DNA from: Conchocele bisecta
Lineage: Eukaryota > Mollusca > Bivalvia > Lucinida > Thyasiridae
DNA: 64,000 bases
Direction: 5' to 3'
Assembly (NCBI GenBank): GCA_029237695.1
Contig: CM055274.1
Location: 23,921,505-23,985,504, forward strand
Position numbers and translations under genes: made by a program. Shown here one piece after another: positions 49,471 to 59,545 of this stretch. Within the stretch, counting starts at the first letter, position 1. Each line of letters opens with the position of its first letter. Under the pieces are notes generated by a model, which saw only the letters and a program-made list of their open reading frames with translations, made no database searches and had not been told where the DNA came from.

Positions 49471-51134
49471 TAGAGGAAGAAAGAGGACAAGAAATCCAAA
49501 TATTTGGCAGAGAAATAAGAATAAAAGAAGTTGTAATACTGAACAGAGGTACATAACAGAAAAAGGAAACATTCAGCAGGCCAAGAAAATTAAGAAAGGT
49601 TGTGGTGTGAACTGTAGATTTAAATGTCACGGTATGTTCACTTATGAAGACAGAGACGAGATTTTCCATAGTTATTGGAAATTAGGGGACGCAACGAGAC
49701 AAAGGCAGTTTATTCTGAAGTATTCTGCTCCACAGAAGAAGAAGAGTAAGAAACAGTCCAGTACCAGTAACAGGAAAAGAGAAAAAAATGTTATGTGGAC
49801 ATTGAAAAAGTCCAAAAATATTACCCAGATTGTAGAGTTAGATCAGAGAGGCAGTCACCATAATAGGCCAAATAAAATCCCAGAAGATGCAGTAGATTTT
49901 GTAGTTTCACTCATCAAGTCATTTCCTGTTGTTGAAAGCCATTACTGTAGGAAAGATAGTAAAAAAATGTATCTGAGCCCAAATCTCAGTGTTGCTCAAA
50001 TGTATCGGCTCTACTTAGAGGAATGTACAAAACATGACATTGTTTCTCCTGTCTCACTCAACATGTACAGGAATATATTTGATACTCACTTCAATATTGC
50101 ATTTCAAAAACCCACCAAAGACCAGTGTGATTTATGCAACTCCTTCCGAAATGCCACAGAGAGTGAACAAATAAAAATGAAAGAGAAATATGAAAATCAG
50201 AAATAAAACATTAGCAAGAGAAAACAAAGAAATATATAAGAAAAATGCACAAGAAAACAATGATGCAACATTTGCAGCAGCATGCTTTGATCTTGAAGAG
50301 GTGCTAATGACACCAAATGCATTTGAATCTTGTTTATACTATAAACGACGTTTGAATAACTTCAACTTTAGCATTTACGACTTAGGATCAAGTGATGCTT
50401 ACTGCTATCTGTGGAATGAGTTTCGGGAAGGGGAGCCTGTGAAATTTCCAGCGGTGTTTTTGATTTTTTGGTTTCAATGTCTAAAAAGGGGAAAAACAAG
50501 TTTGTATTCTATTCAGACAATTGTGGGGGTAAAAACAAAAATAAGTATTACGTTTCAATGCTGTGGTATGCGATGCATAAACTGAACTTAGTATCAGTAG
50601 AGCAAAAATACTTAGAAAAAGGCCACACTCAAAATGAGAATGACTCTGTGCATGCATGTATTGAAAGAGCTAGTAGACAAATTTGCGTATATACAACTCC
50701 TCAGTGGGCCACTGTAATCAGAACAGCTCGTCGCAAAAATCCTTATCATGTTAATGAAATGGACTTGACAGACTTTTTTGATTTCAAGTCTGTCTCAAAA
50801 ATGCTTAAAGAATTTGACCTGGATTCAGAAAGAAACCAAAGTTCATTGGACTGGTGTAAGATCATTCAAATTGGAATCCAGCAATCCAAATACAGTAGCC
50901 ATTAAGTATGATTACAATGGCCCAGTTCACTATTTAAATCTAACTCAGCGGTTAAGAAGGTCCCATACTGTTTTGAATGTACAAGATATTGCACTTAATA
51001 AATTGCATGAAGAGTATCCCAAGATTACATTTGAAATGTTCAGAGACCTCATTTCTTTATGCAAGTCGGGTGTAATCCCCCATTCCCATCACATGTTCTA
51101 TGCAGTCCTGTCGCACGAGATTCCTAATTCATAG
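49470..51134 (+). pseudogene. DDE-like transposase-family ORF (DUF7869-like), frameshifted
   Basis: Starts in RGRKRTRNPNIWQRNKNKR and CGVNCRFKCHGMFTYEDR (Cys-rich). A DQRGSHHNRPNKIPEDA and SFPVVESHYCRKDSKKMYL region follows, then PTKDQCDLCNSF. A frameshift near 50200 leads to AAACFDLEEVLMTP (Asp at 50289). A second near 50480 leads to VFYSDNCGGKNKNKYY (Asp at 50516) and EKGHTQNENDSVHA (Glu/Asp at 50636-50644), and a third near 50850 to a GVIPHSHHMFYAVL tail. The D...D...E/D spacing resembles an RNase-H-fold catalytic triad. I recognise the family from many insect, Hydra and mollusc hypothetical proteins; DUF7869 is my best recollection of the Pfam label. Three frameshifts mean this copy is dead. 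Confidence 0.7.
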
Positions 51135-51594
51135 AACTGTATGGTGTATCAGTTAACAAAATGTGCTAAAAAGTAACCTACATGTATGCATCATTTGTAT
51201 GCATTTTTAAACCCATATAACTTCTTAATTAATTTGTATATTCACATGCGGTTTTCACCAGTCTTATTAATATGTGGATATCTATAATATAAGCACTAAA
51301 GACAAATCCATTTGAGGTGATTTTTAAAATGTTTATATGATACATTTATATTAGAGTCAGAGATATTACACAGAAAGAAAATTTGTAAAATAGTAAAATC
51401 AAATTTAGAAGGTCATTGTCTGACTTTTTTTACACTGACATTTTTCATTTATAATCTTTTCACTGATATTGTACGTACATTTGTAAAGCATAAAACTCAG
51501 ATTGAAAGTTCTAAGAATTTTTCAAAGAAAATTAGAACTGTGTAAAAATATGTACTAACATGCTAAATGAAGTTATTTTGTAACAGCATACTCG

Positions 51595-51905
51595 TATGGA
51601 ACGCCAAATCTACATAAACTCAAATATATATTGCTAGCAATAAATATTTGGAGAGTTCTCTAAATCATTTGGATAGCTCTCTAAATCATTTGGAGAGCTC
51701 TCCAAATGATTTAGAGAGCTCTCCAAATCAAAGTTATATAGTGCTCGCTACAAATCAATTTGAGATATCATTAATTGATTTTGAGCTAGCTCGAATTCAA
51801 GAGCTCTCCATATGATTTCCAGAACTCTCCAAATATGTATTGCTAGCTCGAAATATTTATTGCTAGCAATATATATTTGAGTTTATGTAGATTTTGCGTT
51901 CCATA
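51595..51905. repeat. Nested MITE: 311-bp near-complete palindrome
   Basis: Arms begin TATGGAACGCCAAATCTACA (51595) and end in the complement of TATGGAACGCAAAATCTACA (51905). The symmetry continues through AAACTCAAATATATATTGCT toward the centre. The middle is a run of short repeats of TTTGGAGAGCTCTCCAAATG, itself palindromic. Flanks TACTCGTA and TTCTCGTA-like may be a target duplication. It lies 3' of the transposase ORF, so it is a transposon within a transposon. Confidence 0.85.
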
Positions 51906-52120
51906 TTCTCGTAACAGTGAAATAAAGTTTCATGTATCATTTCATGTAAATAATTGATGAAACTGGTCAATATGAATTGATAAGGACAATGTTGTATTAT
52001 TTAAAGTGTTTTGTATTGTTCTTTGTTCAAAAATGTTATACAATTAAATTGTTGAATTGAACCTTACTCGACTTAGTACTTCTTTTAAAATCCATTCTCC
52101 GTAATGTTTCAAATATGTTA

Positions 52121-52164
52121 AGTGCAAAACTATGCTTAACTTGACTTGGGTCTAGTTTTGCACC
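52121..52164. repeat. Right sub-terminal hairpin repeat
   Basis: GTGCAAAACTATGCTTAACT through TAGTTTTGCAC; counterpart of the left sub-terminal repeats. Confidence 0.75.
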
Positions 52165-52382
52165 GACTTTTTATAAAAAAAACATTGATTTTCAGCGCAA
52201 AACTATAGCTAACTAAAAAAACAGATAAAAAACCTCTAAAAAGGAGTTTCGCATGAAAATGACCATAACCATTAGTTTTTAGGTGTTTACCAGCATACAG
52301 AGTAGTAAAATATCTGCAAAATATCCAAAGGGAAAAAAATAAGTAAGTTATTTTGCTCTCCTGTAAAATTTTCAAAAAAGGA

Positions 52383-52405
52383 CCTAGTTTTGCGCTGAGC
52401 CATCG
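52383..52405 (-). repeat. Right terminal inverted repeat
   Basis: Complement of the left repeat, ending CTGAGCCATCG, followed by ATATAT. Confidence 0.9.
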
Positions 52406-52466
52406 ATATATTCTTCATGGATAACTTCATCCTGGAGCTGCGTATATAACACACATGATCACTTAC

Positions 52467-52589
52467 CCAAATCCATGCTTGCACACCTTTTACTACAGTG
52501 ACAGCAGGGTATTCATGATCAGAACTGCTGGCACTGTTGATGATATGGCCAAAAATCCACTCTGACAAGTGGTATTTGGCATACACGTT
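52467..52589 (-). CDS. Possible host exon on minus strand next to the transposon
   Basis: On the minus strand a good acceptor (TTATATTTTAG) precedes 52589 and a consensus donor GG|GTAAGT follows 52467, leaving 123 nt in phase 0. It encodes NVYAKYHLSEWIFGHIINSA, then SSSDHEYPAVTVVKGVQAWIW. I do not recognise the domain. Downstream on the same strand an open frame (QLQDEVIHEEY) runs into the transposon's right end and appears to resume at its left end (QRHLLEHMHILNKKPHEKS, about 46183-46120). The distance from this donor to that frame is only about 29 nt, too short for an ordinary intron, so the model is incomplete. Confidence 0.4.
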
Positions 52590-53399
52590 CTAAAATATAA
52601 ATATATAGACAAGCACTCTTGAGTATGGATATGTCTTTATAATCATGCTGATATGAATGTGATATGCCAATCAGAGATATGATATTCCAATGCATTCAAG
52701 GACTGCATGTGTTGTCATCTCTGCGAAACATGATAATGCAGGACATATTGATTGGTCTTTCATGTGTGACAACATGTTCCAAATGTGCAAGCCATACATT
52801 TTTGGAAGTTATATGAAATCGTGTATTGTAACGAGTATTGTATTATGTAGTTATTAAATGGCCATTGTTGTGTTCTAAGGTTCGAATATCCAACTTTAAA
52901 CATCCCAGAGAGGGGTCAACGACGTGGCAACTTCTGTTGTAGATTAACATTCAATACCTTAACATGGGTTATGTTAACTCTTCGGTTGGCATAAGTATCT
53001 GACATCACATACACACTGCCAATGTAGGTATATACTTCCTCAGTTTTAAGCAAATCAATATAGACAAATGCGCATCTTCCAAATTCTAAATAAGTAAAAG
53101 ACGCATAACACATACTTTCAGTTTGTTGTTGGCACAGCATGTTGAGCTCATAAAGACCAACAACTATTTTCCAATGTGGAGTTTATCACACCTGTCTCAA
53201 TGACCAATAATCTGGATTAAGCAGAATCGAAACGTATTTAGTTACTTCATCAGGCTATTAAGACGATCAATTTCATCACCGTGATATGCACAAAGGGTGT
53301 CTTGACAATACATGTATACATTTAATTGCAACATGTTAGGGTAATACATGCATTTTCGTTATATGATGTTATGACAAGTCTAAATCGTCTGCTAAGGGC
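52590..53399. other. No gene firmly supported
   Basis: A minus-strand frame at 52916-53140 (74 codons, containing TEEVYTYIGSVYVMSDTYAN) could be an exon of the same putative minus-strand gene but has no clear splice sites. Confidence 0.25.
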
Positions 53400-54620
53400 G
53401 GTAGTTTGGGAGCATGTGACTGGTAATTTAGTGATGTGTTTCATCCGGAATCCCAATATCGCTGGTTTCGGTGGTGGTCAGATACTGTTTCGGCTCTCTA
53501 GTTGCTTGACAGATACCCTTTATATATGTATTAGGATTAGTACTAATTCTATTAGTGTTAGGGGTTTGGAACTAAGTGACTGGGATGGCGAGGACCTGGC
53601 ACCAGATCACGTTCTTCTAATCTCAGGGGTGAATATATAATTATTTTCCTGTAACTATTCAGTTCTGATTTTAAGACTGTATTGGTGGAATATGGGATTT
53701 GATGCCGTTACCCCAGCCTACAATGACCGTAGCTGTTGACAGGCCGCAAACACTGTTTACATAACTGAAAAGTCTGCTAATACATGTATACTCAATGTTT
53801 AAGAACATCGAAGAGCTTATTCAAGTACAACATTTGAACCTGCAGTAACACTAAAGACAGACGTGTTTATATGGCGGCCATTTTGAATTATGTACGGCAT
53901 TCCAAATTGAACATGTTTGTTACTTAGTAATAATATTATAGTTAACATATAATAATAATAACATAAACAGTGTTTGTGCTGGTAGTAATATACAGATAGG
54001 TATCATTTAAGGAAGATAAACACTTAATTCTTAAAAAGGTACCACATTATACCTATCTTGTCGGCCATTTTGACATACTGTCAGGTAATATTTAAGCGCT
54101 ACTCATTGTTGCTTTTATGACAAACTATTTGTAAATAGTATCATGTGGAATGGTGTTGAAAAATTAGTTCTATGTCACAATAGTGAACAATGTCATTGAA
54201 AGATATATTTTGGATTGGGTGGCCATTTGTAAATCCAAGATCGTGGCCCTCTATGAATTGGACAACATAGAGCAAAATATTTTCTGATATCTGTTTCTAT
54301 AGACTATCCAAAAATATATAATTGACACTATAAACTTAACTATAACAAAATTAATTAGCAAACCCCACACCTATGCAGCATTATTGACAATAAAAGTGGC
54401 CATTTTGAATTCAAGATGGCTGCAAAGATAGTGATGAAAAGAAATGGTACCAATTTGTTTTTTGTTTTACTGTGTCTCAGAATGTAAATAAACACAAAAG
54501 TCAAGACTATAGCAACACTTTCAGTAAATGCTTCTTTTTTCACATTCTGACACCGACTATATCATGTATATAGTTGGACTTTTAAGAGTTATTCTCCCAG
54601 ATAAATATTCCAACACAATC
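53400..54620. repeat. Composite repeat region, partner of 44195-45800
   Basis: Contains ATATGGCGGCCATTTTGAAT (53871), GTCGGCCATTTTGAC (54059), GGTGGCCATTTGTAAATCCA (54219) and AAGTGGCCATTTTGAATTCA (54397). The terminal segment CACATTCTGACACCGACTAT (54541) is the inverse of 44240-44264. Non-coding. Confidence 0.5.
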
Positions 54621-55014
54621 ATTTACTCCTGATAATTCTAGTTTATCAGATAACGAGCTTTCTATTGGCCAAATACGTACTGACTGATAACATATTGCTG
54701 TATCAGGCATTGACCTGATACGAATATCCGCGTTACATCAAATTTAAGTCTGACGTTTCATTGGTCGAACGGCGTCACATGACGTTACCGAATTACGTCA
54801 GTGGAATGACGTCACGGAAACAGGTCCGCGTTCTTTTCAAAGAAAACCATGTCATAATTGGTAATTCGGTAGCCTACCTGATAACTGATAAAATAAATAC
54901 TTTGCTAACGCGTCGACGTAAACCTAATTCTACAGACCGTAAGACATCCCACATACCTCTCCAAATCGAAACACAAAGCATGGCTATCCCCTAAATATGG
55001 AGTGTTAGTGGTGA

Positions 55015-55720
55015 ATAATAGTGACAAATACTGTAGAACCTAATGACACGCATTTACAGTGTTTGCACATTTTGTCTTTCTGGACTGTATAGTGACATTG
55101 GCAAACAGTGTAGATCCAGATGAGTTGGCGCATGACGAACCGGCACATCCGAATCTGTACATTTTCGCAAGTCATTTTCACATTTTTGAGAACAAAACAC
55201 CTCCTTTTCATAAATGGACTAGTCTGAAAATCATTTCATGACAATTGGATTGACTGCAAAAATTAACATATCAAAAGCCATTCCAGTTACTTAGGGGTGA
55301 AAGGGTTAAACATATCACACGTTGTCTCGGAGTCCGTGATTCAGATATTTATTCTCTTCTCAGCTTGTGACAGCGGCACCTACGGCGACAATTGTACGTC
55401 TACATGTGGGAATTGTGCCGGGAATGAAGCTTGTAATCACGTTGACGGTGTATGTGCTGGCGGCTGTGAGAATGGTTGGCAGGGGATCACGTGCCACGAC
55501 GGTAGCTACGAATATTAAGTTTCATGAATCATGTTCAAATTGTACGGCTATGTAAACAAAGAATAAAACAACATTTGTTTAAAGAATATTAAATTTCATG
55601 AACAATTAAATCATTTCTCTATGGGAATTTAACATGGCGGAAATAAGCTGAAGAACCTGGAAGAGGAGTCGAAAAACGATCAATCTACTCTGAAACCTTG
55701 TTAGCTAGCTTGGAAATGAA
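55015..55720 (+). repeat. Duplicated EGF-exon block, copy 1
   Basis: Colinear with 61690-62345, including intron sequence on both sides of the exon: AATAATAGTGACAAATxCT, GACTAGTCTGAAAATCATTT, CATTCCAGTTACTTAGGGGT, TGATTCAGATAT, the exon, then downstream GAAGAACCTGGAAGAG / GGAGAACCTGGAAGAG. The exon starts are 6545 bp apart. Confidence 0.85.
55364..55501 (+). CDS. Exon: EGF/laminin-EGF-type repeat 2
   Basis: Acceptor TTCTCTTCTCAG (ends 55363), donor G|GTAGCT (55502); 138 nt, 46 codons, phase 1-1. It encodes CDSGTYGDNCTSTCGNCAGN, then ACNHVDGVCAGGCENGWQGI and TCHD, with eight cysteines. The GWQG-x-x-C closing motif and CGNC core match the other repeats. It sits in a 0.7 kb block duplicated at 61.7-62.3 kb. 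Confidence 0.93.
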
Positions 55721-55902
55721 AAGTTAAATTACGAAAGTTAAGACATACATATGATATACATATGAACATTATTGCTGTACGTCCAGGCATGCATATGCAT
55801 ATGCATATGTATAGTACATTTATATTTTGCTCAGTATATATAGATAGATCCATTTCGTATATTCGATTCATCGCCGAGTGGAGACGAAACTTATTTGTGG
55901 CT

Positions 55903-56108
55903 GTGACTGGAGAAATGGGGCTTATTGGATTTGTGACCAGTGTCGCTGCTGATCGAATAGCACATTCCTGTAGCCGGATAGCGATACATGTTGCTTGTTA
56001 GAAGCATGACGGTCTTTCATTAATTGAATTGACGGACGGTGCAGATCCTGATGCGCATGCACATGCTGATCTTGATCTGCACTGGTCAAACTGCCCATTT
56101 CTCCATGT
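55903..56108. repeat. MITE-like palindromic repeat, copy 2
   Basis: Same architecture as 1632-1855: a GTGACTGGAGAAATGGGGCT left arm with TTTGTGACCAGTGT, and a CACTGGTCAAACTGCCCATT right arm. Lies in the intron between EGF exons 2 and 3. Confidence 0.7.
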
Positions 56109-56321
56109 AATATCTGAATTATCATCTCTACGCGGCGTACATCCCCATTGCGAGTCACACAATCATGTAGTTGCTAAAAATATACTCCCGTACCGTCAGT
56201 TCTGGCTACGGACGAAGTAGATTGCAAGAGTTACTGTTCGCAACTACAAACCATGTCGTTGTCTAGCTTTGTTAAGGTGCAGCTAAAATATGTTGTGTAT
56301 GACGTCGAATGTATTTCCCAG

Positions 56322-56462
56322 TTTGCAGTAATGGTTATTACGGAGCTGGGTGTAATTCTACATGCGGCCAGTGTGCCAATACTGGGACGTGTCACCATGT
56401 CAACAGTGAATGCGGTGCCGGCGGTTGCCACTCGGGCTGGCAGGGATCCACGTGCCATGACG
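56322..56462 (+). CDS. Exon: EGF/laminin-EGF-type repeat 3
   Basis: Acceptor GTATTTCCCAG (ends 56321), donor G|GTAACA (56463); 141 nt, 47 codons, phase 1-1. It encodes CSNGYYGAGCNSTCGQCANT, then TCHHVNSECGAGGCHSGWQG and STCHD. One codon longer than its neighbours because of an extra residue before the GGC. Eight cysteines. Confidence 0.93.
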
Positions 56463-57249
56463 GTAACACAGCTTATAATTGTTGTAAAGCACACAAGGCT
56501 TGGTATTCACTAAGTTAAACCTTCTAATGTATGCATCTCGAACTGTTTCTAAAATGAATAAATTATGTTTATCCAATGACCAGTTCCGCTATTCCAATTA
56601 TCCATGCAGATTGTCATATTAGACGCAGATAATAAACACGTCAATCTATACATGAATGGCCCAACGAAAGACATGGGACTATTGTCTGTTTCACGAAACC
56701 TATCCAAATGTCACGGCCATATAAAAATGAAAAACCATGCAATGACTTACATGTACTAATTATGGCAAGTTTAAATCTCAATTCTTTAATTTCAAGGATG
56801 TATTTGAAATATATTGTTGGGCGATGATATAAATATATGTGTCACAAATGATAAATTATTTTACTCGCTCATTTAGATGCCCATTGCTCTTTGAGCATGT
56901 GCTATGCGTGTAGATAACTGGTTGTCAATGCACATTTACAATACACTGGAAATAGCCTTCTGCATTTAAGTGCGACGGAATTGTAACAACACAATTGATA
57001 TTTTTTGACGAGCGTGTGTTAGGCGCACTAGACGTGTTTACCTTCATGTAAACTACGTACCTCGGCTTCACACGTCGTTCATACTTTCATTGAGAGACAC
57101 TCCACGAAACATGTCTCATAGAAATTAAAATAAATACGCCGCCGGTATACATTGGGATACTGTAAGGAAATGATCCTTACAATTTGATCAGATTTATTAC
57201 CCTTGTTTGACTGCTAATACTTTATTGTTACATGGTTTCCGTTGTTTGC
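56463..57249. other. Intron; MITE fragment
   Basis: A fragment near 56684-56720 (TTGTCTGTTTCACGAAACCT then ATGTCACGGCCATATAAA) matches the outer and inner arms of the 10.85 kb MITE. No exon. Confidence 0.45.
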
Positions 57250-57925
57250 CTCCTCCTCCTAAGTATTTGCATAGGTGATCATATATCACACGTCATAATA
57301 TCTCCATTATTCTAATTATTTGTTCCGCAGTTCTCACAAAGTTTAGTGACCGCCATTATTTGACTGTCAACTCACGCAGCCTTTCTGTTTGGCGGTCACT
57401 CATTAAATGCATGTTTATCTTCACAACTTTACACTTACCTGATGTATTCTGAAATGCACAATCATCTGGACATCTGACCGTCACGATATCTTAGCTATCT
57501 ACGCTGTATTTCTAGTCTAAAGCCCAAAAACGTAACTTTCAAATCCAAGATGGCGGAAACTTGACAGTCAACGCTTGGCTGACTGTCAGATTTCCTGGCC
57601 ACCGATTGGCTGACTGTCAGATCCAATGTCTATATAAGGAATGACGCAACACAGATTCTCACTTCGGTCACTTCGGTCACAAAGAGCAGACAAACGCTCA
57701 AATGCAGAACTTGCACTTTCACTGAAACTTCGTTCGGTCATTAGTTGTTGTTGTATATTCTTCCAGCCACTAACATTTCGGCTACTGCTAGTACTATGTA
57801 GTACATTGTAATGCCATCCTGACAAACAATCGTGATAGAAATAATAAAGAAACTGAAACTTGTATCTTGTTTAGTCTACTCTAATCTGCCAACCAGGGTT
57901 TAGCTGCTAGCCTAACAATACCCAC
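57250..57925 (+). repeat. ~670 bp repeat, copy B (inverted relative to 11375-12045)
   Basis: Colinear inverse of copy A. It holds a CCGATTGGCTGACTGTCAG box (57601), TATATAAGG (57631-57639), duplicated CACTTCGGT just downstream (about 57660-57680), and AATAAA at 57842. Read together, this resembles a very short Pol II unit. On the opposite strand it conserves CCGCCATCTTGGATT and a CAG|GTAAGT-like donor at about 57433-57441. Confidence 0.6.
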
Positions 57926-58249
57926 AGTAATTGGGCTTGCTTCGACCTTCTTTTCTGTAACTATTATGAACTATGCAAGGGTTTGATCTTAGGCTGAACA
58001 ATGATTCGTATCGTAACAGATTCAGAACTTTTATGAACGATAATTGTACTAGTTTGGTGAAAAGGGAATATGTGAACAAAATCACTTTCATTGTTATCTT
58101 GTTGAAATACACAGAACACACGCAAACTTTATTCAGTTAAATATGTTGCATGACCTGTTCACTACTACATGTACGATATGCCCGACAGAAAATTACCAAC
58201 TATCAGAAGTCCTAGAGTTCTAGAGCGTAGAGTACCCATTCTTTTCCAG
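57926..58249. other. Intron
   Basis: No feature beyond the branch/acceptor region of the next exon. Confidence 0.4.
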
Positions 58250-58387
58250 CGTGTGACAACGGTACCTATGGCGACAGCTGTAAATACATGTGTGGGAACT
58301 GTGCGAACAACGTAGCGTGTAATCACGTCGATGGCCGTTGTTCGGAAGGCTGCACCGCCGGCTGGCAAGGACACGCGTGTCACGATG
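58250..58387 (+). CDS. Exon: EGF/laminin-EGF-type repeat 4
   Basis: Acceptor TTCTTTTCCAG (ends 58249), donor G|GTAATC (58388); 138 nt, 46 codons, phase 1-1. It encodes CDNGTYGDSCKYMCGNCANN, then ACNHVDGRCSEGCTAGWQGH and ACHD. Very similar to repeat 2 in CGNC and ACNHVDG, suggesting descent from the same duplicated cassette. Confidence 0.93.
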
Positions 58388-58744
58388 GTAATCAGTTTTA
58401 ATATTATTTGTAATAGCATTGATCATGTAATGGCTGTGTTCTCGCAGTAGCTTGTAGTACATATCCACTAACACATTGTTATTCCGTGCTGTAACCCATT
58501 TCATAACTGTGATATGACACACGTGTAATAACATTTGGAGCGAACTTGATTGGCTGGCCGCATCACCGTAATCATGTATTCGTATTTTGCCCCAACTTAC
58601 GTGATGCGTATGGGATTTGTGGCTATCTGATCGGGGTCTATACTGTTTGTCATACATATAGATTATCGACAGAGAATTCTATTGGAATGAAGACATGCAT
58701 TACTTACAACATGCTAGCGATTTTGTATTTTTGAATATACATCT
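58388..58744. other. Intron
   Basis: No feature seen. Confidence 0.4.
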
Positions 58745-59545
58745 ACCAGCCTGCACCCAAGTCTAATCGGGGTTTACAATGTTTGTCGCATTTATGTGAT
58801 CTGTACCAGAACTTGCTTGGCTGACATTCATGATCGACAACAGGAAAACTGAACGGATCTAAAAAATAAGAGGTACGATGTACACATGTTTGTGTAGGCA
58901 ATCGGTGTATGCCCGGACCAGCCTGTGCATCTGCGCAGCCTGATAGGGACCCACACTCTTTTCTACGGAAACAAACTATAGTTTGTAATAATAAAACAGG
59001 CTTTGTGAAACGAATACATAAATAATAAGAAATGTTCACATGTTTTTGTATCCATACCCAGTGGTGTGTACCCAGACCATGCTGTGCATCTGTGCAGTCT
59101 CATCCTGGTCGACACTAAATTTTATCGAAATTTATACCAACAATGTAAACTATCTGATTAGTGAACCGAATCTACATTTAATATTCAATGTCCAAAATGT
59201 ACACCTATGCAGTCTGATATGGGTCTATTCTGCTTGCTTGCTAGACGCGCTCAATCCTACTACATTTATTATTCCAGATACGTGTTGGTGTTCACACTAT
59301 TTTGTATAGATAGTCAGTGTATGCCCAGATCAGCATGTGCATCTGCGCGGTTTGATCTGGGTCCACATACCTGTAGCTTGCTACCCAGGCTTTCATCAAC
59401 AACTTAATACACATATGCGTGACTATTGGTATGCATCTACAGTGAATATTCAATGATCGCATTGTCTTCAGTAAACAACCAGTTTATGTCCAGACAAGCA
59501 TGTGCAGCTGTGCAGTCTGATCTGTATCTACACTGTTTTCCACAC
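58745..59545. repeat. Diverged tandem repeats of the CTGTGCATCTGCGCAGTCTG family
   Basis: Five or six units of about 110-180 bp. Each carries a TATGCCCAGACCAGCCTGTG / CATCTGCGCAGTCTGATC / GGTCCACACT core: about 58914-58960, 59063-59118, 59196-59232, 59319-59372, 59484-59533. The first unit (58750) is very degraded. The core is shared with the MITE centre at 1632-1855 and with 32.89 kb. Confidence 0.65.

Larger units (their letters stand above)
46191..52405 (+). mobile_element. 6.2 kb DNA transposon with TIRs, protease-like and transposase-like ORFs
   Basis: Outer ends are perfect inverted repeats: CGATGGCTCAGCGCAAAACT plus AGG at 46191-46213, complementary to 52383-52405. Flanks are ATATAT on both sides, consistent with a 6-bp target duplication, although the TA-rich context leaves the exact length open. 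Sub-terminal GTGCAAAACTA...AGTTTTGCAC hairpins lie at both ends: two at the left in opposite orientation (about 46373-46422 and 46445-46488), one at the right (52121-52164) with a half-site at 52196. Such repeats are the usual transposase-binding geometry. Inside are a protease-like ORF set and a transposase-like ORF set on the plus strand, all disrupted, plus a nested MITE. It appears to be an inactivated autonomous copy. Confidence 0.88.

Noticed and set aside
52840..52900. tRNA-like GGTTCGAATATCC T-arm match
   Set aside because: No acceptor stem, D-arm or anticodon arm can be built around it.
53326..53640. 104-codon plus-strand ORF
   Set aside because: It lies wholly in the repeat segment shared with 45530-45790, where the frame is not conserved.
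57660..57680. CACTTCGGT tandem duplication as a regulatory operator
   Set aside because: Two copies only, inside a dispersed repeat, with no independent support.
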